Positions 1 through 8,485 of a stretch of DNA of 22,289 nucleotides are shown here, piece by piece (position 1 is the stretch's first letter; each line of letters opens with the position of its first letter). The DNA is from JAIMBK01 sp040755975 (GTDB lineage Bacteria; Bacillota; Desulfotomaculia; Desulfotomaculales; Nap2-2B). The stretch spans positions 1 to 22,289 of the forward strand of contig JBFLZY010000048.1 in assembly GCA_040755975.1 (NCBI GenBank). Reading direction: 5' to 3'. Made by a program: the position numbers and the translations under genes. A model generated the notes under the pieces. It did not search any database. It was not told the origin of the DNA and worked only from the letters and a program-made list of their open reading frames with translations.

Positions 1-166
1 TGGAAAGAATGCCGGCGACGAGAAAAGGAAGGGTGACAGCGCCCCAAAAGATCGCCCACTCGACGGGCAGAAAGCCTTCCATGATGTGCATGGCGTAGGC
101 GTTCCGGGGATAAAAAAGGACAACGGCTGCCAGGAGCACGCCAAGAAGGATCTTTTTTCGCAACAA
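1..166 (-). CDS. cbiM: CbiM, cobalt ECF transporter substrate-capture subunit (5' end only)
   Basis: The minus-strand reading gives a short hydrophobic signal-like segment ending in NAYA, followed by the CbiM hallmark MHIMEGFLPVEWAIFWG. CbiM is the membrane core subunit of the CbiMNQO cobalt importer. Its mature N-terminal Met-His forms the metal-binding site after removal of a leader, which fits the leader seen here. The start is TTG at 166-164: it follows an AGGTGA ribosome site by six bases, and an in-frame TGA lies just upstream. ATG at 91 is the likely mature N-terminus rather than the start. About 55 codons are present before the window edge. The gene sits behind a cobalamin riboswitch, which supports a cobalt-for-B12 role. 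Confidence 0.9.
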   Translation of the reverse strand, partial: MLRKKILLGVLLAAVVLFYPRNAYAMHIMEGFLPVEWAIFWGAVTLPFLVAGILS

Positions 167-328
167 GAGGTTTCACCTGCCTTACCAATTAATTTCCAGG
201 CAATCATCAGTTTGATGTTTAAAAGTAAATTACAACTGTTTAAAAAAACTAAATTCCACAGCTCAGAAACCAGCCCCGTAAGCATTTCGAATTGTTCAAA
301 GGCTTTGGTTTCAGTGCAGCTCAAAACT

Positions 329-360
329 TAAAAACCTCCGCCACCTGGTGCAGAGGTTTT
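329..360 (-). terminator. Intrinsic terminator of the cobalamin riboswitch
   Basis: On the minus strand AAAACCTC and GAGGTTTT pair around a GC-rich centre and run into a T-rich tract. The hairpin lies about 45 bases after the B12 aptamer and 160 bases before cbiM. A CCACCT stretch between aptamer and hairpin (complement at 389-394) can pair with AGGTGG inside the hairpin (complement at 341-346), giving a plausible antiterminator. Confidence 0.7.
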
Positions 361-405
361 AAACATGTTTCACCCCCCTATCGACCGTAGGTGGTTTAAC
401 GAACC

Positions 406-649
406 GAAAACGGGCAGGTTTCCTGGCTCATGGTTCCTCGCTTCCCCACGCCTTCCCATCCGGCACTCAACGGTAACTGAATATCTAAAGGACCAGTTTG
501 TTTTTGGCAGGACTTCTTTGTCTTTCAGCACGAAAAGTACATTGAGTGCCGGACAGTGGCTCATCAGTGGGCGCTCCCCATTTACAGTGGCGGGACCGCG
601 TCAGACTTGCACTGACTTCCCTTTTAACCCGAAAAAGGGCACCCGTCTC
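406..649 (-). ncRNA. Cobalamin (B12) riboswitch aptamer
   Basis: Read on the minus strand, the conserved elements of the cobalamin aptamer occur in order. These are a GGTGCC start box, GGGAAG, the GCGGTCCCGCCACTGTAA core, GAGCCACTG, a GGGAAGGCGTGGGGAAGCGAGG segment, and the B12 box GAGCCAGGAAACCTGCCC near 411-429. It lies between a consensus promoter and a terminator ahead of cbiM. This is the usual arrangement for shutting off cobalt uptake when adenosylcobalamin is plentiful. Confidence 0.95.
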
Positions 650-678
650 CAAAAAAAGGCTATTCAGTTGTTTAATGT

Positions 679-707
679 ATTATAACCGGACAACCCGGGG
701 CTGTCAA
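679..707 (-). promoter_or_regulatory. Consensus sigma-A promoter for the B12 riboswitch-cbiM transcript
   Basis: On the minus strand TTGACA (702-707) and TATAAT (679-684) are separated by exactly 17 bases. Both hexamers match the consensus perfectly. The predicted start of transcription lies near 672, shortly before the aptamer. Confidence 0.85.
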
Positions 708-765
708 CAAAATTTTCGCAAAAAGCTAAAGAATGCTTACGTGAAAAATTTGTTTTGCCGGATAG

Positions 766-794
766 TTGCCTGGACAATTATTGTTTTGTAGGAT
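766..794 (+). promoter_or_regulatory. Possible promoter for nadE
   Basis: TTGCCT (766-771) and TAGGAT (789-794) are spaced by 17 bases, about 95 bases before the nadE start. Each hexamer matches the sigma-A consensus at four of six positions, so this is only suggestive. Confidence 0.35.
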
Positions 795-887
795 TAAATC
801 AGGGGAAAGGATTAAGGTCCAGGATACCGGCGAATTCCGCAGATGAAGAGTGGCATAACGAAAGAAGTGATTAAAGAAGGGGTGCTT

Positions 888-1814
888 ATGGGCCGTCTGG
901 AACTGGACGCCGCCGGCGCTAAGGAAGTAATTATAAAATTTATCCGGGAACAGATGGCAGTCGCCAAAAGCCGGGGGGTGGTCGTCGGCGTAAGCGGCGG
1001 ACTGGATTCGGCAACGGTAGCTTTATTGTGCGCGCTGGCGCTTACGCCGGAAAAAGTCACCGGCCTTTACCTCCCGGAACGGGACAGCGCACCGGTCAGC
1101 CGCACCCATGCCCGCGCCGTGGCCGGACAAGCGGGCATAAAGCTGGAAGAAATAAACCTTGAACCGGCTTTAAAAGAACTGGGGGCTTACCGGAACGCGG
1201 TTGCCCGGGCAATGCAAAACCCGCTCATCAACCGCCTGGCTTTCCGGGGAATCGCCAACGTCGGCAAAGCTCAGCCATTCCTGCTGACCATGGACGGAGG
1301 GCAAAACGACGTTATCCGGCAGGCCGTCGCCTTCTATCGAATAAAGCACCGGCTGCGCATGGCCGCCCTTTACCACTTTGCCGAAGAAAACGGGCTGCTG
1401 GTGGCCGGCTGCTTAAACCGCACCGAATACCTCACCGGCTTTTTTGTCCGGTACGGCGACAGCGCCGCCGACCTGGCGCCCATTTTCCCCCTTTACAAAA
1501 CCCAGGTGCGCCGGCTGGCCGAACACCTGGGCGTCCCCCGGGAAATCATCGCCAAACCGCCGTCGCCCGATCTGATTCCCGGCATCACGGACGAAATTGC
1601 CCTGGGCATTACCTACGATCTGCTCGACGCCATTTTGGCGGGGCTGGAGCAGGGGTCGGCGCCCGACGCTCTGGCCAGAGAGCTGACCGTCCCGCTGGAT
1701 AAGGTCCGGCACGTGGACCGCCTGGTCAAAAAGTCCGCGCCCTGGCGGCGGGAAATTCCTTATCCGGACCTGCCGGGCTTGCGGCCGCTGCCACCGGACA
1801 GCCCGGTCTCCTAA
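888..1814 (+). CDS. nadE: NH3-dependent NAD+ synthetase
   Basis: The product is an N-type ATP-pyrophosphatase expected to amidate deamido-NAD+ with ammonia, the last step of NAD synthesis. The PP-loop SGGLDSATVA lies about 40 residues from the start. The C-terminal half carries the NadE signature: NRTEYLTGFFVRYGD, then DLAPIFPLYKTQV, then KPPSPDLIPGITDE. No glutaminase (nitrilase) domain is present, so ammonia would be the nitrogen donor. ATG 888 is chosen over an in-frame ATG at 843 because AGAAGGGG precedes it at good spacing, giving 308 residues. That is somewhat longer than the typical 250-280 because of an insertion around residues 95-150. The gene ends 14 bp from a convergent permease gene. 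A paralogue of altered specificity cannot be excluded. Confidence 0.85.
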   Translation: MGRLELDAAGAKEVIIKFIREQMAVAKSRGVVVGVSGGLDSATVALLCALALTPEKVTGLYLPERDSAPVSRTHARAVAGQAGIKLEEINLEPALKELGAYRNAVARAMQNPLINRLAFRGIANVGKAQPFLLTMDGGQNDVIRQAVAFYRIKHRLRMAALYHFAEENGLLVAGCLNRTEYLTGFFVRYGDSAADLAPIFPLYKTQVRRLAEHLGVPREIIAKPPSPDLIPGITDEIALGITYDLLDAILAGLEQGSAPDALARELTVPLDKVRHVDRLVKKSAPWRREIPYPDLPGLRPLPPDSPVS

Positions 1815-1828
1815 AGGCAGATGCGTTT

Positions 1829-3022
1829 TTAACTGTCCCACTTGAATTTCAACAACCCCAAAGTAAAGAATACCGCTCCCATGAACAGCAGTACTCCCAC
1901 CGGGAGAAAGACACTTTCTGCGCTTTTTCCCCGCATGGCCAGATCCTCCAGGGCACGCATGGCCCAAGTCTGGGGGATCACTTTTGAAGAAGCCAGCAGT
2001 AACTTGGAGTTGACAATTTCCAGGGGCCAGAACACGCCGCCCAGCATGGAGGTGCTCACCAGCAGCAGCGGCGTCACCGCCAGTAGTTGCCGGTCTGTGC
2101 GTACCAGCCCGGTAAGCAGAAGCCCCAGGCAGGCGGTGCAGAAGACGAAGGCGGCCACTACCAGCAGCACGGCAGGAAGGTTGTGGCCCCAGTTCACCCG
2201 GAATAGGTACTTCCCGGCCAGGATCAGGACGACAACCTGAGCGAAGCCGATCAGAAAAGTACCCCCCATATGCCCGCCCAGCAGCTGGCTGCCGGATACC
2301 GGCAGGATCAGCACGCGCTGCCAGGTACCCTGTCTTTTCTCCTCCAGGATCTCTCCGATGCCGAAAACGACGGTATACATGGCAAAGAAAAGGGCAAAGC
2401 CGATGGCGGCGTGGCTCATCTGGTCATAGGCCTGAACTTTGCCGGCCCCGGGTTCTTCCACCAGGAGACCTACCGGCGGGGCCGGGAACCACCTGCTCAC
2501 GGCGTTGCGGTAGGCTCTTTCCCGGATCTGCTCCTCCCTGCCCGCGACATCCTTTGTAGCTCTGATCTCCTGCAGGGCCAGGCTGGCGATCCTCATGTTC
2601 GAATCCACCTTAGTTACGCTGGCCCGGAGGGCGTTTTCCGCTGCGGCCAACTCCCCTGTTTCAGTCACCTTGAAAACTTCGATAGACGGCGCCTGCCCGT
2701 CCTGCACGGCGGTCCCGAATCCGGCAGGCAGTAAGAAGGCCGCCACGGCCCGGTAATCGCGCACCGCAGCTAATGCCTGCTCTTTTTCCTGCACGGCCGC
2801 CGAAAAGGAGGGATTGCTTTGCAGGCTCTTGATCAGCTCTGTGGAATACAGGCTTTTGTCCTCATCCACGATAACGACAGGGATCTGCCTTTGACCCCCC
2901 ACATTCATATTTCCCATGAAAAAAGTAAAGCCGACCGGGAGGAGGAGCATTACCAGGAACAGCCCGGGTTGTTTCAACGTCTTTTGTATTTTCAGCAGGG
3001 CTATATAAAAAGCTTTTTTCAC
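1829..3022 (-). CDS. ABC-2 type transporter permease (LnrN-like)
   Basis: This 397-residue membrane protein has the ABC-2 permease layout. One N-terminal membrane segment (about residues 18-35) is followed by a large extracytoplasmic region to about residue 210. Five or so segments follow, including the cytoplasmic EILEEKRQGTWQRVL coupling motif near residue 235. The start is GTG at 3022, preceded by GGAGGAG. The upstream permease stops only three bases earlier, so the two are translationally coupled. It should form a heterodimeric channel with the neighbouring permease, powered by the ATPase upstream. The substrate is not readable from sequence; amphiphilic drugs or lipids are typical for this family. 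Confidence 0.85.
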   Translation of the reverse strand: MKKAFYIALLKIQKTLKQPGLFLVMLLLPVGFTFFMGNMNVGGQRQIPVVIVDEDKSLYSTELIKSLQSNPSFSAAVQEKEQALAAVRDYRAVAAFLLPAGFGTAVQDGQAPSIEVFKVTETGELAAAENALRASVTKVDSNMRIASLALQEIRATKDVAGREEQIRERAYRNAVSRWFPAPPVGLLVEEPGAGKVQAYDQMSHAAIGFALFFAMYTVVFGIGEILEEKRQGTWQRVLILPVSGSQLLGGHMGGTFLIGFAQVVVLILAGKYLFRVNWGHNLPAVLLVVAAFVFCTACLGLLLTGLVRTDRQLLAVTPLLLVSTSMLGGVFWPLEIVNSKLLLASSKVIPQTWAMRALEDLAMRGKSAESVFLPVGVLLFMGAVFFTLGLLKFKWDS

Positions 3023-3025
3023 AGT

Positions 3026-4318
3026 TCACTCCTCCAGCCGCAGGGCTGCACCGCCGGCGGCCAGGGCCGCCAGGCCGAAGCCGGCCAGGATCAGGACATT
3101 TAAATACACTTCACTAAACCCCGCGCCTTCCATCAATCGCAGGTAGCCACGCAGGGCCAGGCCGTTGATGGTGAAGGCAGAGGCGGATTGCAATAATTCC
3201 GGCATAGCGTAAATGGGCATAAAGCTCCCTCCCAGTAGGGCCATGAACTGCACCGCCACCATTTGGAAGAGTTCGGCCCCCCGGTGGTTCTTTATCACTG
3301 CGGCCATGAGCATACTCAGCCCTGCCACTGCAAAGACCGCTGTAATGGTAAGCAAGGCCAGGGCAACCAGGTCACGGCCCCAATACACCCCAAGGGCAAA
3401 GGCGGAGAAAACGATCATTACCGTCATTTGCCCCAGGCTGACAGCAAACACGGCCAGCGCCTTTCCGGCCACGATTTCCCACTTGCGCCTACCGGCCAGG
3501 ACCAGCCTGGCCATGGCGCGCTCTTCCTTTTCCTCAAGGATGCTTTTCACCCCGTAGCCGGCGGCAAATAGGATGAACATTACCCCCATGGCAGCGGCGT
3601 AGTATTGAAAAGCAGAGACCTCCTGACGGCCCTGCTCTGTGAAATGCCGGAAATCGACAGCGCCCCGGTTACCCTCCAGCAGCTTTTCGGCCTTTTCGCC
3701 CAAACCCCGGAAATCCAGCAGAAAGTCCAGCAGACCAACTCCCTCGTAGACTCTTTCCTCCATTACCACGGATATTCCGATGCGCGGGATGGACAGGGTG
3801 TCGGTGAAACCCTGCAGCAATCCTTTCAGAATGGATTTCTTAATTTCGTCGCCGGTATTGCTGACAACGCGCAAACTTATTCTTTTCCCCATAATGTAAT
3901 CGACAGCAAAGCTGTTCGGCAGGTAGACCACCGCGTCGACCTGCTTGTCCGCCAGGGCGGTCCGGGCGGCATCCCCGTCCAGGACCTGGTACTCCATCAG
4001 TTTCCTGATCTCTGCTGTTTCCAGGAAGTTGTCGATGAATAATTTTTTCATATCAAGTTCTCCGGCTGCCGTCTTAAGCCTGGCCAACTCCCCGGCAGGC
4101 ACCAGTTTTTCCAGGGCGGCCGGAACGCCGGGCTGATCCTCAACCACGGCAATCCGCACCTTCTTGATGCCCTCACCGGGCCCGCGGTGAAATACACCTC
4201 TTAAGGAGAAGCCCAGGATGGTGGTCAGGAGTACGGGCATAGCCACCAGCAACAGCAAAGCTTTGCGGTCTCTTAATATTACTTTCAGGTCTTTTAAAGC
4301 AATATAAAGAAACGACAT
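3026..4318 (-). CDS. ABC-2 type transporter permease (LnrM-like)
   Basis: This 430-residue membrane protein opens with the ABC-2 N-terminus (ALKDLKVILRDRKALLLLVA). A long external domain runs to about residue 235, followed by membrane segments with the SILEEKEERAMARLVLAGRR coupling helix. The ATG at 4318 follows GGCGGAG. It lies 15 bp after the ATPase gene and 3 bp before the second permease, so all three are surely one transcript. The pair of non-identical permeases plus one ATPase matches the LnrLMN/YfiLMN arrangement of Bacillus. Function as exporter is inferred from the family. Confidence 0.85.
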   Translation of the reverse strand: MSFLYIALKDLKVILRDRKALLLLVAMPVLLTTILGFSLRGVFHRGPGEGIKKVRIAVVEDQPGVPAALEKLVPAGELARLKTAAGELDMKKLFIDNFLETAEIRKLMEYQVLDGDAARTALADKQVDAVVYLPNSFAVDYIMGKRISLRVVSNTGDEIKKSILKGLLQGFTDTLSIPRIGISVVMEERVYEGVGLLDFLLDFRGLGEKAEKLLEGNRGAVDFRHFTEQGRQEVSAFQYYAAAMGVMFILFAAGYGVKSILEEKEERAMARLVLAGRRKWEIVAGKALAVFAVSLGQMTVMIVFSAFALGVYWGRDLVALALLTITAVFAVAGLSMLMAAVIKNHRGAELFQMVAVQFMALLGGSFMPIYAMPELLQSASAFTINGLALRGYLRLMEGAGFSEVYLNVLILAGFGLAALAAGGAALRLEE

Positions 4319-4333
4319 TTTTTTCTCCGCCTT

Positions 4334-5269
4334 TTAATCCCGCAGGGCCTTGCCGGTGAGCTGCAGGAAGACAGCCTCCAGGTTAGGCTCCCGGACGTGC
4401 AGGGAGCGCACCCGGCAATTGTGCCGGCTCAGGCGCGCGATGATTTCATTAAGTACACCGGCAGCGTTACTGGCGAGAATGGTGATCTTTTCTTCCTCGT
4501 AAACAACATGGCTTACCGCCGGAATTTCCTCTATGCTGCGAACGGCTTCCACAGAAGTGCCGGGAGCTTCAACCTCAACTGTTTCGTTCTCGCCGGCCAG
4601 CTTCCGCAGTTCTTCCTGGCTGCCCAGGGCAATGAGCCGTCCCCGGTCCATGATGCCCACCCGGTGGCAGAGAAACTCCACCTCCTCCATGTAGTGGCTG
4701 GTGTACAGGACGGTCATGCCCTCCCGGTTAAGTCTCTGCAACGACTCCAGGATGTGATTGCGGGACTGGGGGTCTATGCCCACAGTCGGCTCGTCCAGGA
4801 TCAAAAGTTCCGGCCGGTTCATCAGTCCCACGCCGATATTGATCCGCCGCTTCATACCTCCGGAAAAGGTTTCAACGCGATCCCCAGCCCGGCCGGCCAG
4901 ACCGACTATATCCAGAACTTCCTCAATCCGCTCTGCCAGTTCCCGTCCGCCCAGCCCGTACATGCGGCCGAAAAAGGCCAGGTTCTCCCGGGCGGAGAGG
5001 GTGGGATAGAGGGCGATGTCCTGGGGCACCAGGCCGATGATTCTTTTCACCGCCGCCGGTTCGGACAGGACGCTCTTTCCCTTCACCACCACGTCCCCTG
5101 CGGTGGGCCGGAGCAGGGTACTGAGTACGGAGATGGCGGTGGACTTGCCGGCGCCGTTGGGACCAAGCAGGCCGAAAATTTCTCCGGCCCTGACAGTAAA
5201 AGTGACGTCGTCGACCGCCTTCACCCCGTTAAAATATTTTTTTAGATTTTTGAATTCCACCAGTTCCAA
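4334..5269 (-). CDS. ABC transporter ATP-binding protein (LnrL-like)
   Basis: The 311-residue protein contains Walker A GPNGAGKS (about residues 36-43), Q-loop VPQD, ABC signature TFSGGMKRR, Walker B LLILDEPT with the following GIDPQSR D-loop region, and the switch histidine in YTSHYMEE. After residue 220 comes the C-terminal extension common to DrrA/CcmA-type drug-export ATPases, ending in EPNLEAVFLQLTG. The start is TTG at 5269, with AGGAGG eight bases before it. Its role is to drive the two permeases downstream. It lies 12 bp after the lipoprotein gene. Confidence 0.92.
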   Translation of the reverse strand: MELVEFKNLKKYFNGVKAVDDVTFTVRAGEIFGLLGPNGAGKSTAISVLSTLLRPTAGDVVVKGKSVLSEPAAVKRIIGLVPQDIALYPTLSARENLAFFGRMYGLGGRELAERIEEVLDIVGLAGRAGDRVETFSGGMKRRINIGVGLMNRPELLILDEPTVGIDPQSRNHILESLQRLNREGMTVLYTSHYMEEVEFLCHRVGIMDRGRLIALGSQEELRKLAGENETVEVEAPGTSVEAVRSIEEIPAVSHVVYEEEKITILASNAAGVLNEIIARLSRHNCRVRSLHVREPNLEAVFLQLTGKALRD

Positions 5270-5281
5270 AAGAATGTCCTC

Positions 5282-6295
5282 CTATTTTTTCTTGAGCAGT
5301 CCCTCAAACATCTTCGGTGTATTCTCATCGATGGCCTCCAGGGTAAAGCTGTTCGCGGCGTCCAGCCGGGGGAAGTCTACCTGCACCTCTCTGCCGAAGG
5401 CCCAACGTTTAATCTGCAGGGTGTAGTCTATGTCAACGGCGACTCCCTTGCCGGTATCCACATCAGCTTTATACGCGACATTTTCCTCCACCAGGTAGGA
5501 GTCCCGGTCAACCGCACCAGTGTACTCGAACTTTTTGATGTGAGCCCTGTCTATATTGTTTTGCACGGTTTCCGCCATTTGGTCCAGTTCCCGCTCAATG
5601 GTTTCGCCGGTCTTATCTTTTTCCTCACTGTACTTGAGCCAGTTTTTTACAATCCACCCCCGCAGTTCCCGGTCGGAAAAGATGATCCGCAGGAATTCTC
5701 TCGACAGGTTTTTGATTTCGGCTTCGCTCAGGGTCACCCTGTACCCGGTGGCCCTGATGTCCCCTTCGGCCGTGGCGATCAGGCGCTCCCCGGTCCTGCT
5801 GATATTATTCGGGTTTAAGAGTCCTTTCCACAGTTCCTTTAACTTCTCTCCCACTCCCGGTTCCGGCTGGCTTTCTCCGGATCGCGCCTGTTCCGCCAGC
5901 GTGTACCAATCAAGCACCAGGTACCTGGTGAACATGGGCAGGAGCAGGATCACGCGGTCCCCGTCAGACCAGGCCTTTATGTCCAGGCCCATCCCGGCCA
6001 GGTCCAGGTGACCGTCGACGAAGATGATTTTCTTCTTCCGGTCAAACTTTGTTACAAAGGTTCCCTTAACCTCCCGGAAAATCTCCAGGTTTTTACGGCC
6101 TTCCGGTGTAAGGCCCGGCCCTGTGAAATCCATGTGGTAATTAAAGGTGGCCATGGTTTGTGCTCTGTCCACTTGCGCAGTTTTTTTCGCCGCCGCCTTG
6201 TAGCCTTCCAAGGCGCTCGTCACCGTGCAGCCGGCGGCAGTGGCAACCAGGGCCAGAATGGCCAAAATAACCAGGATGATCAGTAACTTTTTCAT
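5282..6295 (-). CDS. Putative lipoprotein associated with the ABC exporter
   Basis: Unrecognised family. ATG 6295 is preceded by AAAGGGG, giving 337 residues. A longer frame exists upstream, but only this start precedes a signal peptide with a ribosome site. Residues 1-22 form a lipoprotein signal: MKKLL, a hydrophobic stretch, then TAAGC, so Cys at about 23 is the likely lipidated residue. The mature part is soluble, with beta-rich text such as MDFTGPGLTPEGRKNLEIF and a repeated VDGHLDL/VDIDYTLQIKRW style resembling LolA/DUF-type lipid- or ligand-binding lipoproteins. That resemblance is weak. The 12-bp gap to the ATPase gene suggests it is a surface partner or substrate-binding accessory of this exporter, or part of its sensing arm. 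Confidence 0.75.
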   Translation of the reverse strand: MKKLLIILVILAILALVATAAGCTVTSALEGYKAAAKKTAQVDRAQTMATFNYHMDFTGPGLTPEGRKNLEIFREVKGTFVTKFDRKKKIIFVDGHLDLAGMGLDIKAWSDGDRVILLLPMFTRYLVLDWYTLAEQARSGESQPEPGVGEKLKELWKGLLNPNNISRTGERLIATAEGDIRATGYRVTLSEAEIKNLSREFLRIIFSDRELRGWIVKNWLKYSEEKDKTGETIERELDQMAETVQNNIDRAHIKKFEYTGAVDRDSYLVEENVAYKADVDTGKGVAVDIDYTLQIKRWAFGREVQVDFPRLDAANSFTLEAIDENTPKMFEGLLKKK

Positions 6296-6404
6296 GAAAG
6301 ATTCCCCTTTGTTCCTTCCTCGGCTGTTTTTTCGTTGACAAAAAAATATCATCTCTTAACTGGTTATACAAATAACGGAAGTCATAAATTTTTTAATGAG
6401 AGAG

Positions 6405-6418
6405 GTGACATTTGTCAC
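6405..6418. promoter_or_regulatory. Perfect palindrome, candidate response-regulator operator
   Basis: GTGACATTTGTCAC is a perfect palindrome (GTGACA, TT, TGTCAC). It lies between the end of the response-regulator gene and the lipoprotein gene, about 110 bp before the lipoprotein start. NarL/LiaR/DesR-class regulators bind short TGAC-GTCA-type palindromes, and such a regulator is encoded next door. That this is its site is inference. Confidence 0.5.
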
Positions 6419-6443
6419 AACTCGCAATGGCCATAACGGCACC

Positions 6444-7103
6444 CTATTTAATTAAATTGTTTTTTAAAGCAAAGATTGCCAACTGCGTCCTGTCCCTTAA
6501 GTCCAGCTTGGACAGAATGCCGGAGAGGTAGTTCCGTACCGTACCTTCACTAAGGTACAGTTTCCCGGCAATTTCCCGGTTGCTTTTCCCCTCCCCCACC
6601 AGCCCGGCGATTTCTCTTTCGCGTTCTGTAAGAAGGCTGACTCCGGGGTCAACCGGTTGGGGCCCCAGCCTGGCGGCCAGCCTGGAAAACTCCTCCACCA
6701 CCCGGACAGCCACGGCCGGCTGGACAGGAGACCCGCCCCGGTAAGCAGCCCGGACCGCCTGTACGATTTCCTCCGAAGAAGATTCTTTCAGCAGGTAACC
6801 GCGGGCGCCCTTTTTTAAGGCCTCGAAAATGTACTGGTCATCGTTGAAAGTGGTCAGGATGATTACCGCGGTTCCCGGGCACTCCCTTTTAATTATCTCC
6901 GTAGCTTCCACGCCGTCCATGGCCGGCATCCTGATGTCCATCAGCACCACGTGGGGCTTTTGCTCACGGCATAAGCGGCAGGCCTCCCGCCCGTCTGCAG
7001 CGGCACCGGCGACGATGATGTCATCTTCAGCCTCCAGGATCATCTTGAGCCCCCTGATGATGATTTCCTGGTCATCTACCAGCAGCACCCTGATCTTATC
7101 CAC
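6444..7103 (-). CDS. NarL/FixJ-family response regulator (LnrK-like)
   Basis: This 219-residue two-component regulator has an N-terminal receiver domain: acidic DD in VLLVDDQE, phosphoacceptor Asp in VVLMDIRMPAMDG, conserved Thr in IILTTFNDD, and Lys in YLLKESS. A C-terminal LuxR-type helix-turn-helix follows (LTEREREIAGLVGEGKSNREIAGKL in two stretches, with SEGTVRNYLS). The in-frame GTG at 7103 is taken as the start because GGAGGGGG precedes it and the resulting length is normal. The longest reading frame would reach 7172 and overlap the kinase gene by 31 bases. It should be phosphorylated by the kinase encoded just upstream and control the transporter genes downstream. Confidence 0.9.
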   Translation of the reverse strand: MDKIRVLLVDDQEIIIRGLKMILEAEDDIIVAGAAADGREACRLCREQKPHVVLMDIRMPAMDGVEATEIIKRECPGTAVIILTTFNDDQYIFEALKKGARGYLLKESSSEEIVQAVRAAYRGGSPVQPAVAVRVVEEFSRLAARLGPQPVDPGVSLLTEREREIAGLVGEGKSNREIAGKLYLSEGTVRNYLSGILSKLDLRDRTQLAIFALKNNLIK

Positions 7104-7141
7104 TTTTTCATCATCCCCCTCCCCGTATAACTGTACAGGTT

Positions 7142-8383
7142 TCAATATGGCCCCGCCGGTCCGTTGGAGCACGACGGAAAATTCACCAGATCATTAAATG
7201 ATGAAAAAGGAATTTCAACTTTAACAGTAAAACCTTTTCCTTTTTCTGAAATAAACTCTACCCGTCCCCCGGCAGCCTCCACCCGCTCCGCCATACCAGC
7301 GAGCCCGTACCCGGGGCGTATTTCCGCGGCGCCCTGCCCGTTGTCGGCCACGGTCAGGACCACGCCGGCGGCTGTACGTTCCAGGATGATGTCAACCTGG
7401 GCGGCCCGGCCATGCCGCACGGCATTGGTAAGAGCTTCCTGGGCGGCCCGGTAAAGGGCCAGTCCGCTAAGCGGGGGAAGGGGCGGGATTCTATTTTTCT
7501 TCGCCAGTTTAATTGTGACGCCGGTACCGCTGGCAAACTCCCGCACCAGTTCCCCCAGGGCCTCCGGCAGTGAACCCTCCTCCAGTTCACGGGGCCGCAG
7601 GGCTTCCACTGCTTGCCGCACCGCGGCCAGCCCTTTCCGGGCACCGGCCTTAATCTCTTCCAGCATTTTCTGAGCCTGTGCCGGGTCCCGGGCCAGCGTA
7701 CGCTGGTAAATCTCCAGTTCCATGATCAGCGCGGTCAGGGAATGACCCAGGCTGTCGTGGATTTCCCGGGCGATGCGGTTGCGCTCGGCAGTAACGGCCA
7801 ACTCCTGCACCTGGCCCGCGTAAGCCTTCAGTTCGTCATACAGCCTGGCGATGGTTTCCTTATCTTCCCGTATGTACCTGGCGTAATTTAGAATGACAAT
7901 GGTCAACACGCCGGTAAAAAAGCTGAATATGGCGAGAGAAATGTTGGCCGGACCGGGGTTGATCCGAAGCAGTTCGGCAAACTTTATCATGGAAACCAGA
8001 AAGGTCAGCACGCTTACTGCCAACCCATGTTTGCGAGGCAGGTCTGTTTGCGCTGAAATGATCAGAAGGAAGTATATTAGATGGAAGTAGTAGTTGATCA
8101 CAAACCGGGAATTTTGTTCAATTAAGTAGACCAGGGCGATGTCGGCCAGGAAGGCCAGGTAGTACAGGCGGTGACAGCGGATGGGTCCGAGTTCTTTCAG
8201 GTGCACCCACAGGGTGAAAACAGCAAAAAGCAGGGCCAAGACAGCCAGGCGTTCCCTTGCCGGTGCTTCGAGACGCAGGGCGGCCAGGAAACAGGCGGCC
8301 AGTACCACGTCCCTGAGGGCCAGACGAAGCCAATTTACTTTTAAGCTTCTTATCCTCGGGTCAAGCGGTGAAACGTTACCCAC
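7142..8383 (-). CDS. NarL-type sensor histidine kinase (LnrJ-like)
   Basis: A 413-residue membrane sensor kinase. Residues 20-165 hold about five hydrophobic segments with short loops and no large extracellular sensor, as in intramembrane-sensing kinases of the DesK/LnrJ type. A dimerisation region with REIHDSLGHSLTALIMELE follows (His is the phosphorylation site, HisKA_3 class). The HATPase domain has EALTNAVRHG (N box), VADNGQG (G1) and GYGLAGMAERVEAAGG (G2). The start is GTG at 8383. A ribosome site is not obvious, and a promoter lies only about 15 bases upstream, so the message may be nearly leaderless. About 20 residues after the kinase domain are unusual. Confidence 0.88.
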   Translation of the reverse strand: MGNVSPLDPRIRSLKVNWLRLALRDVVLAACFLAALRLEAPARERLAVLALLFAVFTLWVHLKELGPIRCHRLYYLAFLADIALVYLIEQNSRFVINYYFHLIYFLLIISAQTDLPRKHGLAVSVLTFLVSMIKFAELLRINPGPANISLAIFSFFTGVLTIVILNYARYIREDKETIARLYDELKAYAGQVQELAVTAERNRIAREIHDSLGHSLTALIMELEIYQRTLARDPAQAQKMLEEIKAGARKGLAAVRQAVEALRPRELEEGSLPEALGELVREFASGTGVTIKLAKKNRIPPLPPLSGLALYRAAQEALTNAVRHGRAAQVDIILERTAAGVVLTVADNGQGAAEIRPGYGLAGMAERVEAAGGRVEFISEKGKGFTVKVEIPFSSFNDLVNFPSCSNGPAGPY

Positions 8384-8397
8384 TCATATCACGTCTA

Positions 8398-8427
8398 CTT
8401 ATAAAACATTTTCAAAATCCACTTCAA
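8398..8427 (-). promoter_or_regulatory. Likely promoter of the sensor-kinase operon
   Basis: On the minus strand TTGAAG (8422-8427) and TATAAG (8398-8403) are separated by 18 bases. Transcription would begin near 8391, only about 8 bases before the GTG start of the kinase. Confidence 0.45.
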
Positions 8428-8485
8428 TTTTAGCCATACTGCAAAGCCCATAGCGAGTTCAAACCACATCCTCGGGTGATAATCT

